Positions 7,870 to 16,137 of a stretch of 64,000 nucleotides of DNA are shown here, piece by piece (within the stretch, counting starts at the first letter, position 1; each line of letters starts with the position of its first letter). The stretch comes from Candidatus Solirubrobacter pratensis (GTDB lineage Bacteria; Actinomycetota; Thermoleophilia; Solirubrobacterales; Solirubrobacteraceae), in NCBI RefSeq assembly GCF_000425945.1, contig NZ_KE384480.1, positions 652,599 through 716,598 of the forward strand. Reading direction: 5' to 3'. The notes below the pieces were generated by a model. The model ran no database searches and had not been told where the DNA came from. It worked only from the letters and a program-made list of their open reading frames with translations. Made by a program: the position numbers and the translations under genes.

Positions 7870-9285
7870 GTGATCTCGTGGAGCGCCGCCGAGGTGGCGG
7901 CCGCCGCCGGCGCCGAGCTCGTGACCGCCGCGGACGGCGGGCCCGCTCGCGCCGCGATCGACACGCGAGCGCTCGAGCCGGGCGATCTCTTCGCCGGATT
8001 GCGCGGCGAGCACGTGGACGGCGGCCGCTTCGCCGCCGCGGCGCTCTCGGCCGGCGCCTGGGGCGTGCTGGTCGCCCCCGAGCACGCCGAAGGGCTCTCC
8101 GGCGGCGCCGTGCTCGTCGCCGACGATCCCCTGGCCGCGCTGCAGCGGCTCGCGACCGCCTGGCGGCGCGCGCTGGACGCAGCCGTGATCGGCGTCACGG
8201 GCTCGGTCGGCAAGACCTCCACGAAGCAGCTGATCGCCGCGCTGCTGGCGCCCCACCGGCGCGTGGCGGCGAACCCGGCGAACTTCAACACCGAGATCGG
8301 GCTGCCGCTGGCCGTGCTCGCGGCGCCGGAGGGCACCGAGGTGCTCGTGCTCGAGATGGGCATGCGCGGGTTCGGGCAGATCGACGAGCTGGCGCGGATC
8401 GCGGAGCCCGACGTCGGCGTGATCACGACGATCGGGCCGGTGCACCTGGAGCTGGTCGGCGACCTCGCGGGCGTGGCGCGGGCGAAGGGCGAGCTGCTCG
8501 CCCACGTGCCGGTCGCGGTCGTGCCGGCCGGCGAGGCGGCGCTGGAGCCCTACCTCGCGGGCCTCGACGTCGTGCGCTTCGGGCCGGCCGGCGACGTGGT
8601 GCTCGAGGAGTTCACGCCGCCGCTGGCGCGGATCCGCGCCCGGGAGCTCGCGGTCATGCTCGAGGTTCCGTTCACGGCGCGCCACCAACTCGTCAACCTG
8701 CTCGCCGCGGTGGGGGCGGTACAGGCGGTGGGCGTTGAGCCGTCCGGCCGCGTGGACGTGTCGTTCGGGCCGCTGCGCGGTGAGACCATCGCGTTGCCGT
8801 CGGGCGTTCTCGTGATCAACGACTGCTACAACGCCAACCCGCTTTCGATGCGCGCCGCCCTCGACGATCTCGCCACGCACGAGCCGCACGGGCGGCGCGT
8901 CGCCGTGCTCGGAGACATGCTGGAGCTCGGGCCGTCGGAGGTCGCCGACCACCGGGCGGTGGGGGAGTACGCGGCCTCCCACGGGGTCGACGTCCTCGTC
9001 GCCGTCGGTCCGCTGTCGGCGTCGATGGCCGAGACGTTCGGCGGCGCGGCGCACGCCGTGGCCGACGCCACCGCGGCCGCCGCGCTGACGGCCGAGCTGG
9101 TGCGGCCGGGCGACGTCGTGCTCGTGAAGGCGTCGCGGGGCGTGCGGCTCGAGGCGGTCGCCGAGGCGCTCGCGGCCGCCGCGTCTCCGGGCGCCGGCGC
9201 GCCCCCCGGCGCGTCTTCGCCCGCGGCGTCTCCGGGCGCCGGCGCGTCTTCGCCCGCCGGCTCGGAGGCCTCCGCCCGTGGGTGA
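7870..9285 (+). CDS. murF: UDP-MurNAc-tripeptide:D-Ala-D-Ala ligase MurF
   Basis: A 471-residue Mur ligase. The N-terminal domain contains ALEPGDLFAGLRGEHVDG, the ATPase domain the P-loop GVTGSVGKTSTK (K115), and the C-terminal domain INDCYNANPLSMRAAL and VAVLGDMLELGPSE, all MurF hallmarks. It completes the UDP-MurNAc pentapeptide. The open frame extends upstream to 7732, but that part overlaps murE in another frame. GTG 7870 is preceded by a purine-rich GAAGGGGG and begins directly with the MurF N-terminus. The last ~37 residues are an Ala/Ser/Pro/Gly-rich tail encoded by a short direct repeat, dispensable-looking and unlike normal MurF. It overlaps mraY by 8 bp. Confidence 0.96.
   Translation: MISWSAAEVAAAAGAELVTAADGGPARAAIDTRALEPGDLFAGLRGEHVDGGRFAAAALSAGAWGVLVAPEHAEGLSGGAVLVADDPLAALQRLATAWRRALDAAVIGVTGSVGKTSTKQLIAALLAPHRRVAANPANFNTEIGLPLAVLAAPEGTEVLVLEMGMRGFGQIDELARIAEPDVGVITTIGPVHLELVGDLAGVARAKGELLAHVPVAVVPAGEAALEPYLAGLDVVRFGPAGDVVLEEFTPPLARIRARELAVMLEVPFTARHQLVNLLAAVGAVQAVGVEPSGRVDVSFGPLRGETIALPSGVLVINDCYNANPLSMRAALDDLATHEPHGRRVAVLGDMLELGPSEVADHRAVGEYAASHGVDVLVAVGPLSASMAETFGGAAHAVADATAAAALTAELVRPGDVVLVKASRGVRLEAVAEALAAAASPGAGAPPGASSPAASPGAGASSPAGSEASARG
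9181..9256 (+). repeat. Short direct repeat in the murF tail
   Basis: A 21-bp unit beginning GCGTCTCCGGGCGCCGGCGC occurs at 9181-9201 and exactly again at 9225-9245. A second word, GGCGCGTCTTCGCCCGC, is also duplicated in the same stretch. It encodes the repetitive SPGAGA/SSPA tail of MurF. It looks like slippage expansion of low-complexity coding DNA rather than a functional array. Confidence 0.8.
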
Positions 9286-10243
9286 GGTCCTGATCGCGGG
9301 GACCGCGTCGCTGCTCATCTGCGTCTTCCTCTCGCCCAAGTTCATCTCGTTCCTGCGTGCGCGGGAGTTCGGGCAGAACATCCGCGAGGAGGGCCCCGAG
9401 GGGCATCACGCGAAGGCGGGCACGCCGACGATGGGCGGCATCATCATCTTCACCGCGATCGCGGTCCCGTTCCTGCTGCTGACCGACTGGGACTGGCGCG
9501 CGATCGGCGTCTTCGGCACCGCACTCGCCTGTGCGCTGCTCGGCTTCGCCGACGACTACACGAAGCTCGTCAAGCGGCGGTCCCTGGGCCTGCGCGGGCG
9601 GACGAAGCTCGTCGTGACGCTGATGATCGCGGTCGGGCTGTGGCTCGTCGCGACGCGCGGCGCCGACCTGCCCGACACGCTGAACCTGCGGCTGTGGGAC
9701 TACACGCTCAACCTCGGCTACCTCTACCCGGTCTTCATCTACCTGGTCGTGGCCGGGACGACGTCGGCCGTGAACCTCACGGACGGCCTGGACGGCCTGG
9801 CCGCCGGCTGCGCCGCGATCGTCCTGCTCGCCTACATCGCGATCACGTTCACGACGGGCCAGACGAGCCTCGCGCTCGTCGCCGGCTGCCTGGTCGGCGC
9901 CTGCGTCGGCTTCCTCTGGTTCAACTCGTTCCCGGCGTCGATCTTCATGGGCGACACGGGCTCGCTCGGCCTCGGCGGCGCGATCGCGGGGATGGCGGTG
10001 ATGACCAAGACCGAGGTGCTGCTGATCATCCTCGGCGGGATCTTCGTGATCGAGGCGCTGTCGGTGCTGATCCAGGTCTTCTCGTTCCAGACCTTCCGCA
10101 AGCGCGTCTTCCTGATGGCGCCGATCCACCACCACTTCGAGCTGCAGGCGTGGTCGGAGACCAAGATCATCCTGCGCTTCTGGATCGTCGCCTCGGTCTG
10201 CGCGGCGATCGGATTCACGCTGTACCAGCAGTCTGTGCAGTAA
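9278..10243 (+). CDS. mraY: Phospho-MurNAc-pentapeptide transferase MraY
   Basis: A 321-residue polytopic membrane enzyme that transfers phospho-MurNAc-pentapeptide to undecaprenyl phosphate, giving lipid I. Family motifs are present: HHAKAGTPTMGGI near the N-terminus, GFADDYTKL (the aspartate-rich catalytic loop), NLTDGLDGLA, GDTGSLGLGG and MAPIHHHFE near the C-terminus. About ten hydrophobic segments are spread along the chain, as in MraY. GTG 9278 overlaps murF by 8 bp. In most dcw clusters murD comes next. Here it does not, and a 97-bp gap leads to an unrelated gene. Confidence 0.97.
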   Translation: MGEVLIAGTASLLICVFLSPKFISFLRAREFGQNIREEGPEGHHAKAGTPTMGGIIIFTAIAVPFLLLTDWDWRAIGVFGTALACALLGFADDYTKLVKRRSLGLRGRTKLVVTLMIAVGLWLVATRGADLPDTLNLRLWDYTLNLGYLYPVFIYLVVAGTTSAVNLTDGLDGLAAGCAAIVLLAYIAITFTTGQTSLALVAGCLVGACVGFLWFNSFPASIFMGDTGSLGLGGAIAGMAVMTKTEVLLIILGGIFVIEALSVLIQVFSFQTFRKRVFLMAPIHHHFELQAWSETKIILRFWIVASVCAAIGFTLYQQSVQ

Positions 10244-10340
10244 CTGCGACTTCTTCGTATCGATTCACGCGCGCCGGGCGCGGACCCGCCGGTCATGCGG
10301 TCTCGTTCCGGGTCGTGAACCGACCCCGAAGGAGGATGAG

Positions 10341-10649
10341 ATGGATCTGGACCGCATGCGCGAGATCGTCGCGGCGATCCCGGCCGGCGCCTGGATGAGC
10401 TACGGCGACGTGGCGGCCGCCGCCGGCGGCAGCGACGTGCACGCGCGAACGCTCAACCAGCGCTTCATCCGCGAGGAGCTGCCCGGCGCCCACCGCGTCC
10501 TGAAGTCCGACGGGACGATCGGCGGCACCGCGCTCGGAGACCCGGCCGAGGTCCGCCGCCGGCTCGAGGCAGAGGGCGTGGAGTTCGACGGCGGCCGCGC
10601 CCGCCGCGAGTCCCGCATCCGGCCGCCGGCGCTCGAGGCCGCGGCGTGA
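10341..10649 (+). CDS. MGMT-like/alkyltransferase-like protein lacking the acceptor cysteine
   Basis: A 102-residue protein resembling the C-terminal DNA-binding domain of O6-alkylguanine alkyltransferases: IPAGAWMSYGDVAAAAGG at the N-terminus (the winged-helix start) and LPGAHRVLKSDGTIGG where active enzymes carry P-C-H-R-V. The reactive cysteine is alanine here, so it cannot accept an alkyl group. Such alkyltransferase-like (ATL) proteins bind O6-alkylguanine and hand it to nucleotide excision repair. The match is moderate. A strong AAGGAGGA Shine-Dalgarno lies at 10329-10336, and a small hairpin (GGGTCG at 10310-10315, CGACCC at 10321-10326) sits just upstream of it. It sits where murD would be expected and overlaps the next gene by 4 bp. 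Confidence 0.75.
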   Translation: MDLDRMREIVAAIPAGAWMSYGDVAAAAGGSDVHARTLNQRFIREELPGAHRVLKSDGTIGGTALGDPAEVRRRLEAEGVEFDGGRARRESRIRPPALEAAA

Positions 10650-12490
10650 GCACGGCGCCGTCAGCGCGCGGCCCGCGCCGCCGCCCCGTGGTCTGGCTCC
10701 TGGGCATCCTGCTGGCGCCGGTGGCGTGGCTCGGCGCCCCCGAGGCCGCCGGCGCGGCAACCTACCGCGTCGACACCTGCGGCGGCGGCGCCCGTCCGGG
10801 TTGGTCGTCGTTCAACTCCGGCTACGCGTCGGCGGCCGGCACGGACGGCTGCGCGAGCGGCGGGCCCGGGATGTGGGCGAGCATCGCCGGCGGTCCGCTG
10901 GACCTCGCGGGCTGGCGCTTCACCGCGCCGGAGGACACCGAGATCGCCGGCTTCAGCGTCGCGCGGTCGTTCGCGCTGGCCGCCGTGCGCCCGTTCGGGG
11001 CCTCCGAGTTCGTGCTGCGCACAGAGGGCCCCGGCCAGGGCTACCAGGACGTCTACTCGAACCTCGGCGGCGGCGCGTTCTACGGCGCGCTGTTCGGCGA
11101 GAGCGCGGGAGGGCTGTCCGGTCAGCGCACGCTCTCGGTGTGGGTCCATTGCGGCGGCGGCGACCGCTGCACCGGGGCTTCGAGCGTCAGCGTGTACGCC
11201 GCGCGGATCGAGCTCCGCGACGACATCGCGCCGGTGATCTCGGCAGTGTCGGGCACGCTCCTGGCCGGCGGCCCGCTGAAGGGGACGCGCTCGCTGTCCT
11301 ACGGCGCGTCCGACCGCGGCGGCGGCCTGCTGCGCGAGCAGCTGCTGGTCGACGGGTGGGCCGTCGTGGACCGCGCGGTGAACCCCGCGCGATGCTCCGG
11401 CGACGGTTCCGGCACGCCCTACACCGCGCTCGTCCCGTGCCCGCTCTCGGCGTCGAGCACGCTCGCGCTCGACACGACCCGGCTCGCCGAGGGCGCGCAC
11501 GAGGTGGAGCTCTCGGTCTGGGACGCCACGGGCGTCAACCGCGCGCGGCAGGGTCCGTTCCCGATCGTCGTCGACAACGTGCCCGCGCCCGCGAACACCG
11601 CGCCGCCGCGCATCACCGGGACCGCCGCGCAGGGCGCGACCCTCGTCGGCTCCGACGGCGCGTGGAGCGGTTCGGGCCTCACGCTGACGCGGCGCTGGCA
11701 GCGCCACGAGGACGGCGGCTGGCAGGACGTCGCCGGCGCCGGCGGCGCGACCTACACGGCGACGGCGGACGACGCCGGACACCGGCTGCGGCTGCGCGTG
11801 GTCGCGGCGAACGCCGAAGGCGTGACCGACGCGTACTCCGAGCCGACGGCGCCGGTCACGGCCACCGCGGCGCCCAGCCCGAGCCCGCTTCCGTCCGCCT
11901 CTCCCGTGCCGCCGCCCGTGGCATCTCCGACGGCCGAGCCGGCGGCGCTGCTGACGGCGGCGTTCGAAGCCTCGGGCCGGACGAGTGCGACGCTCCGCTG
12001 GGGCCTCACGCGGCGCATCGCCGGCACGCTGCACCGCTCCGACGGGCACCCCGTCGCCGGCGCGAAGGTCGCGATCAGCACCCGCGCGGTGGGCGCTCTG
12101 CCGCTGGCCCAGCGCCCCGTCACCACGGATGCCGCGGGCCGCTTCACGTACGTGCTCGGAGCCGGTGTCTCGCGCCAGGTCACGTTCTCCGCGCACGGGG
12201 CGAGCGCGACCGTCAGCGTCCGCGTGATCCCGCACGTCGTCCTCCGCGTCGCGCGGGCCGCGGGCGTCGTGACCCTCTCGGGGCGTGTGGTCGGCGCGCC
12301 GTCCGGGCTCCGCAAGCGGGTCGAGCTGCAGGCACGCTCCGGGCGCGGGTGGCGGACGTTCGCCACCACCCGCCTCGCGCGGACCGGCGCGACGTTCCGA
12401 TACCGAACCCGCTCGGCGGCCCGGAGTTTCCGCGCCGTGGTGCGCGCCGAGCCCGGATGGCCGTTCCTGACCGGCGCGAGCCGGAAGTGA
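10646..12490 (+). CDS. Secreted multidomain Ig-like/carboxypeptidase-regulatory-like protein
   Basis: A 614-residue exported protein of unknown function. A signal peptide is visible (basic start, WLLGILLAPVAWLGAPEAAG, then ATYRVDTCGGG). Residues about 30-200 form a cysteine-containing lectin-like or surface domain, and about 205-320 look like a beta-sandwich (DDIAPVISAVSGTL...). About 325-405 form an Ig-like repeat (PPRITGTAAQGATLVGSDGAWSG...). After a Pro/Ser linker (about 410-430), the C-terminal part has a carboxypeptidase-regulatory-like fold (GTLHRSDGHPVAGAKVAIS...). Such architectures are common in soil actinobacteria. It interrupts the dcw cluster. Its stop TGA lies inside a degenerate 54-bp repeat that stays in frame into ftsW. 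Confidence 0.75.
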   Translation: MSTAPSARGPRRRPVVWLLGILLAPVAWLGAPEAAGAATYRVDTCGGGARPGWSSFNSGYASAAGTDGCASGGPGMWASIAGGPLDLAGWRFTAPEDTEIAGFSVARSFALAAVRPFGASEFVLRTEGPGQGYQDVYSNLGGGAFYGALFGESAGGLSGQRTLSVWVHCGGGDRCTGASSVSVYAARIELRDDIAPVISAVSGTLLAGGPLKGTRSLSYGASDRGGGLLREQLLVDGWAVVDRAVNPARCSGDGSGTPYTALVPCPLSASSTLALDTTRLAEGAHEVELSVWDATGVNRARQGPFPIVVDNVPAPANTAPPRITGTAAQGATLVGSDGAWSGSGLTLTRRWQRHEDGGWQDVAGAGGATYTATADDAGHRLRLRVVAANAEGVTDAYSEPTAPVTATAAPSPSPLPSASPVPPPVASPTAEPAALLTAAFEASGRTSATLRWGLTRRIAGTLHRSDGHPVAGAKVAISTRAVGALPLAQRPVTTDAAGRFTYVLGAGVSRQVTFSAHGASATVSVRVIPHVVLRVARAAGVVTLSGRVVGAPSGLRKRVELQARSGRGWRTFATTRLARTGATFRYRTRSAARSFRAVVRAEPGWPFLTGASRK

Positions 12491-12625
12491 GCGCGGCAGC
12501 GCCGGGCTGCGGTGCGCTTCGTGACCGGGGCGGGCGGGCAGCGAGCGCCCGCCCCGCCTCCCGGACGGCGATTTCTGACCGGCGAGAACCGCGGACGGGC
12601 GCCGCGCGCCGGCCCTCGCGAGGTG
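12464..12625 (+). repeat. Three degenerate 54-bp tandem units spanning a stop codon
   Basis: Units start at 12464, 12518 and 12572, exactly 54 bp (18 codons) apart and all in the frame of the Ig-like gene. Each opens with TT(C/T)-(C/G)TG-ACC-GG(C/G), giving FLTGASR, FVTGAGG and FLTGENR. Codon 9 is TGA, CGA and CGG in units 1-3, so the stop of the upstream gene aligns with arginine codons. Similarity fades after codon 10. Confidence 0.55.
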
Positions 12626-12685
12626 CCGCGGTCGCGGCCGCATTCCACGGAAGGCGTCCGCCTCGCGGTGTCGAATGGCGAGTGG

Positions 12686-13939
12686 ATGCGCCCACGCCGC
12701 CAGCAGCAGCAGCCACTCGAGCACCGACTGCTGCTGACGGCCACGTTCTGCCTGCTCGCGGGTGGTGCGGTGATGGTCTACTCGGCCTCATCGGCGCGCA
12801 CGCTGCTGCAGGGCCAGGGCGACGGGACCGGGTTCCTGCTCAAGTACGTCGCGTACGGAGCGGTCGGGCTGCTGGGGATGAACATCGTCTCGCGCATGCC
12901 GCTGGACGTCTTCCGCCGCTACACGCCCGCGCTGCTGATGGTCGCTTTCGGCATGCTGGTGCTCGTGCTGATGCCGGGCCTCGGCCTGCGCATCAACGGC
13001 GCGCGGAGGTGGATCGGCGCCGGCCCGCTGCAGTTCCAGCCGAGCGAGATCATGAAGCTCGCGCTCATCCTGCATGCGGCGGGGATGCTGGCCGCGCGGC
13101 CGAGGATCGCGCGCTCGCTCCGGACGGTCGCGGGCCCGATCCTCGGCGTCGGCGGCTGCGCGCTGCTGCTGATCGCCGCGCAGCCCGATCTCGGGACCGC
13201 GCTCGTGATCTCGGCGACGCTCGCCGCGATGCTGGTGGCCGCCGGGCTGCCGATCCGCCAGCTCGGCCTCGTCGCCGGTGTCGGCGGGTTCCTCGTGCTC
13301 ATGTTCGCGATCGTGGAGCCGTACCGGCGCGCGCGGCTGACCGCGTTCCTGAATCCGTGGGCCGATCACGGGGCGTCCGGCTATCAGGCCGTGCAGGGCC
13401 AGATCGCGATCGGCTCCGGCGGCCTGTTCGGCCACGGCCTCGGCGCTTCCGTCCAGAAGACGTCCTACCTTCCGGAGGCCCACACCGACTTCATCCTCGC
13501 CGTCATCGGGGAGGAGCTCGGCCTGGTCGGCATCCTCGCGCTGCTGTCGCTCTACGGCATGATCGGGTACGCCGGCCTGAGGACCGCCCGCAACGCCAAG
13601 GGCGCCTACGCCAAGCTGCTCGCCGGCGGTCTGACCTCGCTGATCCTGTGCCAAGCCCTGCTCAACGTCTATGCCGTGCTCGGCCTCGCGCCGCTCACCG
13701 GCGTCCCGCTCCCGTTCATCTCGTCCGGCTCCACGTCGCTGATCGTGCTGCTCGCCGCGATGGGGCTGCTGCTCAACGTGGCCGCGGGCGGCTCCGCGCA
13801 CCTGCGCGCCGTCCCGGCACGGCCGAAGGACTCGCGTGACCGAGCCGCGGCCGAGCGAAAGCAGCGCCGCAGCGCAGGCGCGGAGCGCCCCCGCGGCCGC
13901 AACGGCGGCCACCGCGGCCCACGCCGCGCCGCGAGCTGA
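12686..13939 (+). CDS. ftsW: Septal peptidoglycan polymerase FtsW (SEDS family)
   Basis: A 417-residue SEDS glycosyltransferase that polymerises lipid II at the septum with FtsI. Recognisable segments are MVYSASSART in the first transmembrane helix, NGARRWIGAGPLQFQPSEIMKL, QPDLGTALVI, GLGASVQKTSYLPEAHTDFILAVIGEELG and PLPFISSGSTSLI. Ten hydrophobic segments are evident. The open frame continues upstream to 12512 and beyond, but that extension is the degenerate 54-bp repeat. ATG 12686 puts the first helix 17 residues from the start. A GTG at 12668 is an alternative. The last ~35 residues are strongly basic. murG starts 10 bp after the stop. Confidence 0.95.
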   Translation: MRPRRQQQQPLEHRLLLTATFCLLAGGAVMVYSASSARTLLQGQGDGTGFLLKYVAYGAVGLLGMNIVSRMPLDVFRRYTPALLMVAFGMLVLVLMPGLGLRINGARRWIGAGPLQFQPSEIMKLALILHAAGMLAARPRIARSLRTVAGPILGVGGCALLLIAAQPDLGTALVISATLAAMLVAAGLPIRQLGLVAGVGGFLVLMFAIVEPYRRARLTAFLNPWADHGASGYQAVQGQIAIGSGGLFGHGLGASVQKTSYLPEAHTDFILAVIGEELGLVGILALLSLYGMIGYAGLRTARNAKGAYAKLLAGGLTSLILCQALLNVYAVLGLAPLTGVPLPFISSGSTSLIVLLAAMGLLLNVAAGGSAHLRAVPARPKDSRDRAAAERKQRRSAGAERPRGRNGGHRGPRRAAS

Positions 13940-13949
13940 AGGCGCCGCG

Positions 13950-15125
13950 ATGACATCGCCGCAGCACCCCGGCGGGCCGGCGCCCGCGGGCGAGACCGGC
14001 GCGTCGGCGGACGCCCGCGAGTCGAGCGCCGCGTCGGTGCAGGCGCGTGCCGCGGCGGGGCCTGCGGCCGCTCCCGTGCGCGTCGTGATCGCCGCCGGTG
14101 GGACGGCGGGGCACGTCGTGCCCGCGATCGCCGTCGCGGACGCGCTCCGGGCCGCCGGGGCGGAGGTCTCGTTCGTGGGCGGGCAGCGGGCGGAGGCCGA
14201 GCTCGTGCCCGCCGCCGGGTACCCGATCGACACGCTGCGCGTCGAGGGCATCAGCCGCACGAACCCGCTCAAGGCCGCCCGCGCCGTCGGGCGCGCCGGG
14301 CTGGCACTGAACGCCGCCCGCAGGATCCTCAAGCAGCGCGGCGCGGACGTCGTGCTCGGCGGCGGCGGATACGTGGCGGGACCGGTCGGCGCCGCGGCGG
14401 TCGCGCTGGGGATCCCGCTCGTGCTCGCCGAGGCCGACTCGCACCTCGGCCTCACGAACCGCCTGCTCGCGCCGCGCGCTCGCCGCGTCTGCCTCGCGTT
14501 CCCGTTGAAGGGTCGCGAGGGCGAGCGCTACCGGGTGACCGGGCGCCCCGTGCCGCCGCGCTACACGGATCGCGCGCAGGCTCGCACGCAGCTCGGCATC
14601 GGGCCCGAGGAGACGTGCGTGCTGATCTTCGGCGGCTCGCTCGGCGCGCGCTCGATCAACCTCGCGGCGCCGGAGGCGTTCGCGGCGGCGCCCTACCGCG
14701 TCGTCCACGTCGCCGGCGCGCGCGACTACGCCACGATCACGCCGCCGAGCGAGCGATACGAGCTGCTCGAGTACCTGTCGCCGTTCGGCGTCGCGCTCGC
14801 GGCCGCCGACCTCGCCGTGGCCCGCTCGGGCGGCTCGGTGTTCGAGCTCGCCCAGCACGGGCTGCCTTCGGTGCTCGTACCGTACCCGCACGCGTCCGCC
14901 GACCACCAGACCACGAACGCCCGCTGGCTCGCGGAGCGCGGCGCCGCGGTGATCGTCCCCGACGCCGAGCTCACGCCCGCACGGCTGCGCGAAGAGGTCG
15001 ACGCGCTGATCGCCGACCCGGCGCGCCGCGAGGCGATGGGCGCCGCCGCACTCGCGCTCGCGAAGCCGCACGCCGCGAACGACATCGCCGCGGAAGTGCT
15101 CGCGGCGGCGCGTCACGAGGCGTAG
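13950..15125 (+). CDS. murG: Lipid II synthase MurG
   Basis: A GT28 glycosyltransferase adding GlcNAc to lipid I. Motifs: IAAGGTAGHVVPAIAVADAL (nucleotide-sugar loop; the GGTAGH form is normal in actinobacteria), GGGGYVAGPVGAAA, EADSHLGLTNR, IFGGSLGARSIN, VARSGGSVFELAQHGLPSVLVPYPHASADHQ. I took ATG 13950 (391 aa), 10 bp after ftsW, with a GAAGGCG purine run before it. The frame is open to GTG 13836, which would overlap ftsW by 104 bp and only add Ala-rich sequence. Even from 13950 there are about 40 low-complexity residues before the fold. The dcw run is interrupted again after it. Confidence 0.95.
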   Translation: MTSPQHPGGPAPAGETGASADARESSAASVQARAAAGPAAAPVRVVIAAGGTAGHVVPAIAVADALRAAGAEVSFVGGQRAEAELVPAAGYPIDTLRVEGISRTNPLKAARAVGRAGLALNAARRILKQRGADVVLGGGGYVAGPVGAAAVALGIPLVLAEADSHLGLTNRLLAPRARRVCLAFPLKGREGERYRVTGRPVPPRYTDRAQARTQLGIGPEETCVLIFGGSLGARSINLAAPEAFAAAPYRVVHVAGARDYATITPPSERYELLEYLSPFGVALAAADLAVARSGGSVFELAQHGLPSVLVPYPHASADHQTTNARWLAERGAAVIVPDAELTPARLREEVDALIADPARREAMGAAALALAKPHAANDIAAEVLAAARHEA

Positions 15126-15265
15126 AGAGAGGCCCGCGACGCTGCGCGACGCGCGGCGTCCCGGCGAGTGACCGCGGGGCGTGGGAGCGCCGGCCCGGCG
15201 TGAACCCGCGGCGTGCCGCTGCCCGACTCCGCAACACGCCCGATCCCACAGCCGCTGGCCCGCCC

Positions 15266-15294
15266 TTGACGGCGCCGCCGGCGAGGAGTACGTT
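15266..15294 (+). promoter_or_regulatory. Probable glpF-dhaKL promoter
   Basis: TTGACG (15266-15271) is followed by exactly 17 bp and then TACGTT (15289-15294), a good -35 and a weak -10 for the housekeeping sigma factor. The predicted start near 15301 falls just before the IclR palindrome at 15306-15324, an arrangement suited to repression. The upstream stretch from the murG stop (15126-15265) shows no gene. Confidence 0.55.
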
Positions 15295-15305
15295 CCTCCA
15301 AACCC

Positions 15306-15324
15306 GATTCGACAATGTCGAATC
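15306..15324. promoter_or_regulatory. Perfect 19-bp palindrome, probable IclR operator (copy 1)
   Basis: GATTCGACAATGTCGAATC is two perfect 9-bp arms around a central A, 22 bp upstream of the glpF ATG. A 17/19 identical copy sits at 20132-20150 directly upstream of the iclR gene of the same gene block. No other copy was noticed in the window. Confidence 0.75.
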
Positions 15325-15346
15325 GAAGTCCCACGGGGGAGGAGAG

Positions 15347-16126
15347 ATGGAGACATACTCGCTCGGCCAGCGCGCAGCGGCCGAGACGCTCGGCACCGCC
15401 CTGCTGGTGCTCGTCGGACCGGGGTCCGTGGTGGCGACGCTCGCCCTCGCGGGTGACGCCAAGCCCGCGATCACCGGTGCCGACCTGCTGGGCATCTCGT
15501 TCGCGTTCGGGCTCATCATCGCCGCGGTCGTGTACGCGCTCGGGAAGGTCTCGGGCTGCCACATCAATCCGGCCGTGACGTTCTCGCTCGCGCTGACCAA
15601 GCGCTTCCCATGGCGCGAGGTCCCCGCCTACTGGGCGGCGCAGGTGCTCGGCGCCGTCATCGGCGCGTTCGCCATCTGGGCCGTCTTCGCGCACCAGGCG
15701 ATCGACCTCGGCATGGGCATGACGTCGTTCAACAGCGACACGACGAGCTGGGCGGCGGCGATCGTCGCCGAGGGCCTCGGCACCTTCATGCTGATGTTCG
15801 CCATCCTCGGCATCGTCGACGGCCGCTCGCCGTCAGAGCTCGCCGGGCTCGTCATCGGCGGCGCCGTGGTCGCGATCATCATGGTCATCGGGCCGATCAC
15901 CGGCGCCTCGCTGAATCCGGCGCGCGCGTTCGGGCCCGAGCTCGTCTCCGCGATCGGCGGCGGCGCGACGCACTGGGGTCAGCTGATCCCCGTCTACGTC
16001 CTGCCCGGCCTCGTCGGCTCCGGCCTCGCGGCCTACCTCTACGACTACCTCGCCGAGCCGCGCAAAGTCCAGCGGCCGGTCAAGACCGCCGTGTCGTCCG
16101 ATGACCGCGTGGCGGTCACCCACTGA
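15347..16126 (+). CDS. glpF: Glycerol facilitator / aquaporin family channel
   Basis: A 259-residue MIP-family channel. Both pore motifs are present: HINPAVT in the first half and SLNPARAFGP in the second, with six hydrophobic segments and the AETLGTALLVLVGPGSV family start. MIP channels pass water or small polyols. Here the partner genes (dihydroxyacetone kinase and its PTS relay) argue for glycerol or dihydroxyacetone. ATG 15347 is preceded by a strong GGGGGAGGAG ribosome site. The frame is open far upstream through murG, but that is shadow. It leads the glpF-dhaK-dhaL-ptsI operon, with dhaK 11 bp downstream. The channel selectivity is inferred. Confidence 0.88.
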   Translation: METYSLGQRAAAETLGTALLVLVGPGSVVATLALAGDAKPAITGADLLGISFAFGLIIAAVVYALGKVSGCHINPAVTFSLALTKRFPWREVPAYWAAQVLGAVIGAFAIWAVFAHQAIDLGMGMTSFNSDTTSWAAAIVAEGLGTFMLMFAILGIVDGRSPSELAGLVIGGAVVAIIMVIGPITGASLNPARAFGPELVSAIGGGATHWGQLIPVYVLPGLVGSGLAAYLYDYLAEPRKVQRPVKTAVSSDDRVAVTH

Positions 16127-16137
16127 AGAGGAGCATC

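Noticed and set aside
9181..9256. Direct repeats as a CRISPR or mobile-element remnant
   Set aside because: Two copies only, inside coding sequence, and no spacers, terminal repeats or target duplication.
13836..13949. murG start at GTG 13836 giving 38 extra residues
   Set aside because: The extra residues are Ala-rich and overlap the basic ftsW tail by 104 bp, with no ribosome site. ATG 13950 follows ftsW closely.
15126..15265. Gene between murG and the glpF promoter
   Set aside because: The open frames here are continuations of shadow frames of murG and glpF, with no start, ribosome site or recognisable product.
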